A stretch of 64,000 bases of DNA. Origin: CAIYUC01 sp963682005 (GTDB lineage Bacteria > Bacteroidota > Bacteroidia > Bacteroidales > FEN-979). The number at the start of each line of letters is the position of its first letter. Position 1 is the first letter of the stretch. The notes beneath the pieces were generated by a model. It saw only the letters and a program-made list of their open reading frames with translations, had not been told where the DNA came from and searched no databases. Below are positions 60,971-64,000 of the stretch, in pieces. The stretch lies in the NCBI GenBank assembly GCA_963682005.1, contig OY820914.1, positions 3,720,001 through 3,784,000 of the forward strand, read 5' to 3'. Both the position numbers and the translations under genes were made by a program.

Positions 60971-63793
60971 TTACTTCTTCTCCGGCATCAGAACAACTCT
61001 AACGTAATGATCCGGTTTGAAGTATAATTCTGCTGCTTTTTTAAGGTCTTCAACGGTGACTTTATTTACCCTCTCCTTGAAATCCATGATGGATGCAGGA
61101 TCGGTCTTGTCAAAATAGACCGACTCGATCTTACCCGACCAGAAATTGTTTTTCTCCAGGTCGGTCTCCCGCGTCCTGATCAGGGTTTCCTTTGCTTTAT
61201 TAAGGTCAACTTCAGTAGGACCGTTCTTCCTGATCTTCTTAATCTCCCCGAAAACGGCTTTTGTGAGCTTGTCCGTGGTTTTGGGCGAGCATCCGAACAG
61301 CACTCCAAGCAGGAAGGTGGATTTCGGATAGTGTTCGGGTCGCAGCATGACCTGGGGAGAATAAACGCCGCTCAGTTTCTCGCGGATCACCTCGATAAGC
61401 TTGATCGACACGATTTCCTTCAACATGGTGAGTTCAAGAAGGTTTTTCGGATTCCATTCGAAATTCTCCGAAAGAATGATCCCAACCATGCTTTGGGGAT
61501 CTGTACCTTTATAAACGGTAATGTTATGAGCCCCTTCAGGGAATTTAGGATACACTTCCTTCCAGGTTTCATTCTTGTTAAGGGAAGGCAGGCTCCCGAT
61601 ATATTTCTCGATCATCGGCGTGATCGAATCAATATTGAAGTTCCCGACCAGTATAAGTTTCAGACCGCTTGCATCGGCAAAACGATCTTTGTAGATCTTG
61701 TATGCTTCATCAAGGTTTACTTTTTCCAGCTGGCTGACAGTGGGCATCACGATCATCCGGCTATATCCCGGGTAGGCACATTTGAAAAGAGTGTCATAAA
61801 AGGTCATGACAGGACTCGATTTCATGAATTTCATCTGGTTTTCAAGCTGGGATATAAAGGCCTTGAATGCAGTGGTGTCTTTCCTCGGGCTTTTGAAATA
61901 GAGGTAAACAAGCTGCATCAGGTATTCCAGGTCCTTTGGCGATGCACTTCCGCGAAGACCCTGCTGTACATCATCAATGTAAGGACTTACCTGCACAACT
62001 TTTCCCTGGAGCTTCTTCTGCAATTCGATATTGTCAAAATTCCCGGCTCCGCTCATATCAATGATCTGGGCTGCATAATTTGCAGACATGAACTGTTCGT
62101 CGGGATAAAGGGAATTACCCCCAAGACTGTACCCGGTCAGCAATACTTCATCATTTTTAAAGGTCGTTGGTTTCAGTGCCACCTGGACTCCGTTGGTCAG
62201 GGTAAGTTCAGTGTATCCAAGTTCATTATTCACTTTTTTCGAGAGAACTTTTCCTCCTGCCAGGAAATCTGTTACAAGCGGTTCCTCCTTGAATTTATCA
62301 ACATATGCCTGGAGTTCCCGGGTCTTGGATTGCTTGATTATTTCCAGGACCTGGTCGTTTGTGGGTACGATGACACCTGGCTTTTCAGGCGCAGTGATAA
62401 CCAGGGCCATATTTTCGTCAGTCACCCATTGTTTTGCGAGGGCATTGATCTCCTCCAGCTTTATTTCAGGAAGTAATGTTTTAACATATTTGAATTTTTT
62501 CTGAACTCCCGGGATGGCATCTCCTGAAAGATAATTGCTGACATATTCCCATGTAAGTTTCTGTGATTCCGTTTTATCGAATTCCTTGGCCGCTTTTTCA
62601 TAGTTGCTGAATATTTCCTCTTTCTGTCGGTCAAATTCTGTTTTGGTAAATCCGAAACGTTTCACCCGTTCGTTTTCTGCAAGGATGGTTTCAAGGCATT
62701 TGTCGATCTGGTTCTCCTTGGGCATTGCACCAAGATAAAAGGCATCCTTATTCCTTGCCAGAAACCTTGAATAGGAAGAATAAGCATAAACGAAAGGTGA
62801 TTCAGGTTTCTGGCTGATCTCTGAAAAACGGGCATTCAGCATAGCGGTATAAATTTCAGCCAACAGGCCATCTCTGAAATCACCCAGTGTTTTTTCGGGT
62901 TTTAAGTTGTGTTTATAAAAAATTGTCACACTGTTTTCAGTCGCTTCCTTATCCGTTTCAATGGCGATCAATGGATCCTTGTTGTCAGGGATATCAAAAT
63001 TTGTTCGTGGCTTTTCAGGTGAAGGATTCGCAAGCCCTGAGAAATGTGCTTTGATCCTGGCTTCCACCTGGACAGGATCAATGTCCCCGACAACAACGAC
63101 TGCCTGAAGGTCGGGCCGGTACCATTCTTTGTAAAATTCCTTCAGTGTTTCATGTTTGAAATTCTCGATCACCTCCACTTTACCTATAGGAATACGGTCG
63201 GCATAACGTGAATCCTTGAGGACGACCGGCAGGAATTTCTTCATCATCCGGTCATCAGCACCGAGGCCGAGACGCCATTCTTCCACAATGATACCCCGCT
63301 CTTTATCAATCTCCTTTCCATCGAGCAAGGCATTATGGGCCCAGTCCTCGATTACCTGGTACCCCTTTTCGACCAGCAAAGAATCGTCAGTGGGCAATTG
63401 AAGCATGTAGACCGTTTCATCAAAACCGGTGTACGCATTGATATCTGCACCGAATTTCACCCCCGTCTTCTGCAGGAAATCGATCAGTTCATTTTTAGGG
63501 AAGGTCTTTGTTCCATTGAAATTCATATGTTCCATGAAATGTGCCAGTCCCTGCTGGTTATCATTTTCCAGGACAGAGCCGGCATTTACAACGAGGCGAA
63601 GTTCAACACGTTTTTCCGGTTTGTGGTTCTGCCGGATATAATATACAATGCCGTTGTCAAACTTGCCGATCTTGACGTTTGGATCAACTGCCAGGGGTGT
63701 TGTAAGGTCAATGGAGGTTGTTTGTGAAAAAAGGCCGGAAACAGTAAAAATACTGATCATCAGCACGAAAAATGTCAACTTGATGTTTGTCAT
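60971..63793 (-). CDS. M16 family zinc metalloprotease
   Basis: 940 residues. Signal peptide (residues 1-25). The N-terminal M16 domain contains the inverted zinc motif in GLAHFMEHMNFNGT (HxxEH) with the downstream Glu in ERGIIVEEWRLG; a second M16 half (residues 490-930) lacks the motif, as in pitrilysin-like two-domain proteins. Probably degrades peptides in the periplasm or at the surface. A CATTCTG repeat starts at its stop codon. The gap 63794-64000 holds no recognised gene. Confidence 0.92.
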   Translation of the reverse strand: MTNIKLTFFVLMISIFTVSGLFSQTTSIDLTTPLAVDPNVKIGKFDNGIVYYIRQNHKPEKRVELRLVVNAGSVLENDNQQGLAHFMEHMNFNGTKTFPKNELIDFLQKTGVKFGADINAYTGFDETVYMLQLPTDDSLLVEKGYQVIEDWAHNALLDGKEIDKERGIIVEEWRLGLGADDRMMKKFLPVVLKDSRYADRIPIGKVEVIENFKHETLKEFYKEWYRPDLQAVVVVGDIDPVQVEARIKAHFSGLANPSPEKPRTNFDIPDNKDPLIAIETDKEATENSVTIFYKHNLKPEKTLGDFRDGLLAEIYTAMLNARFSEISQKPESPFVYAYSSYSRFLARNKDAFYLGAMPKENQIDKCLETILAENERVKRFGFTKTEFDRQKEEIFSNYEKAAKEFDKTESQKLTWEYVSNYLSGDAIPGVQKKFKYVKTLLPEIKLEEINALAKQWVTDENMALVITAPEKPGVIVPTNDQVLEIIKQSKTRELQAYVDKFKEEPLVTDFLAGGKVLSKKVNNELGYTELTLTNGVQVALKPTTFKNDEVLLTGYSLGGNSLYPDEQFMSANYAAQIIDMSGAGNFDNIELQKKLQGKVVQVSPYIDDVQQGLRGSASPKDLEYLMQLVYLYFKSPRKDTTAFKAFISQLENQMKFMKSSPVMTFYDTLFKCAYPGYSRMIVMPTVSQLEKVNLDEAYKIYKDRFADASGLKLILVGNFNIDSITPMIEKYIGSLPSLNKNETWKEVYPKFPEGAHNITVYKGTDPQSMVGIILSENFEWNPKNLLELTMLKEIVSIKLIEVIREKLSGVYSPQVMLRPEHYPKSTFLLGVLFGCSPKTTDKLTKAVFGEIKKIRKNGPTEVDLNKAKETLIRTRETDLEKNNFWSGKIESVYFDKTDPASIMDFKERVNKVTVEDLKKAAELYFKPDHYVRVVLMPEKK

Positions 63794-64000
63794 ATGGATG
63801 ATGGTTTTAAATCAGGAAAACAGGAAAAGGTGCAAGTTCATTAAAATTTGCCAAATTGCAAAAGATTGACCATTTATTTTTCAGGCAAAGTAATCTGGAT
63901 TTGTTACCTGATGGGTTGTAGTATTGCAGCCACTTGATTGCCTGGAGTGTATTGGCTACATCTTACTCTAATCCAGTCTGCCTTTAGATTTTCTGTTTAG

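Noticed and set aside
63794..64000. Gene fragment at the right edge
   Set aside because: No frame of useful length or recognisable motif; only AT-rich sequence upstream of the M16 gene.

Overview
The window looks like chromosomal DNA from a member of the Bacteroidota, probably an environmental, anaerobic or facultative Bacteroidales-like lineage. Three things point there. Secreted proteins at 965, 1623 and 47680 carry Por/type IX secretion C-terminal sorting signals, and a PorQ-like protein is encoded at 24660. Several families are essentially confined to this phylum (DUF3276, DUF4294, DUF4412, DUF5683, DUF5723). At least twelve exact Bacteroidota-type -7 elements (TAnnTTTG) sit just upstream of genes, while Shine-Dalgarno sequences are nearly absent.

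Layout. 1-4.3 kb: the 3' part of a beta-carbonic anhydrase, two type IX-secreted proteins and an AT-rich polytopic membrane protein that runs into the 3' end of a Crp/Fnr regulator. 5.0-12.2 kb: a nickel-type permease divergent from hypF-hypC-hypD-hypE-hypB, which mature a [NiFe] hydrogenase, with truA overlapping hypB. 12.3-22.9 kb (minus strand): split transketolase, a LolA-like protein, FtsK, a DUF4412 protein, signal peptidase I, DapB, a DUF5683 protein, ParB and ParA. 23-32.8 kb: DUF3276, NusB, PorQ, IspH, RecF, DUF721, a hotdog protein, FAH-family hydrolase, DnaQ-like exonuclease and a lipoyl E2 acyltransferase. 32.9-39.1 kb (minus): a glycosyltransferase fusion, DUF4294, then ClpX, ClpP and trigger factor behind tRNA-Leu. 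39.4-42.3 kb: a DUF5723 outer-membrane protein, an orphan oligopeptide ABC permease and tRNA-His.

The accessory part is about 42.4-50.6 kb: a tyrosine recombinase overlapping an IS91-type transposase, poorly conserved minus-strand genes, a decayed FISUMP gene and a dense set of hairpins and dispersed repeats. A pair of 43-bp direct repeats (42423 and 48817) brackets most of it. The last part (50.6-64 kb) has a dienelactone-hydrolase-like protein, a lipoprotein, a 1444-residue protein with cohesin-like and dockerin-like modules, two thioredoxin-fold proteins, SmpB and an M16 protease.

The most unusual property is non-coding. Many intergenic regions hold short tandem repeats of 7-8 bp units, with a different sequence family at each locus. 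These arrays repeatedly begin at, or contain, the stop codon of the neighbouring gene. In truA and in a TlpA-like gene the repeat supplies the last codons of the protein. A composite of such repeats of about 200 bp occurs twice, after two adjacent genes (52440-52655 and 53076-53264). Three proteins with long His-rich segments (the permease, HypB and the tail of trigger factor) also suggest notable nickel or zinc handling.
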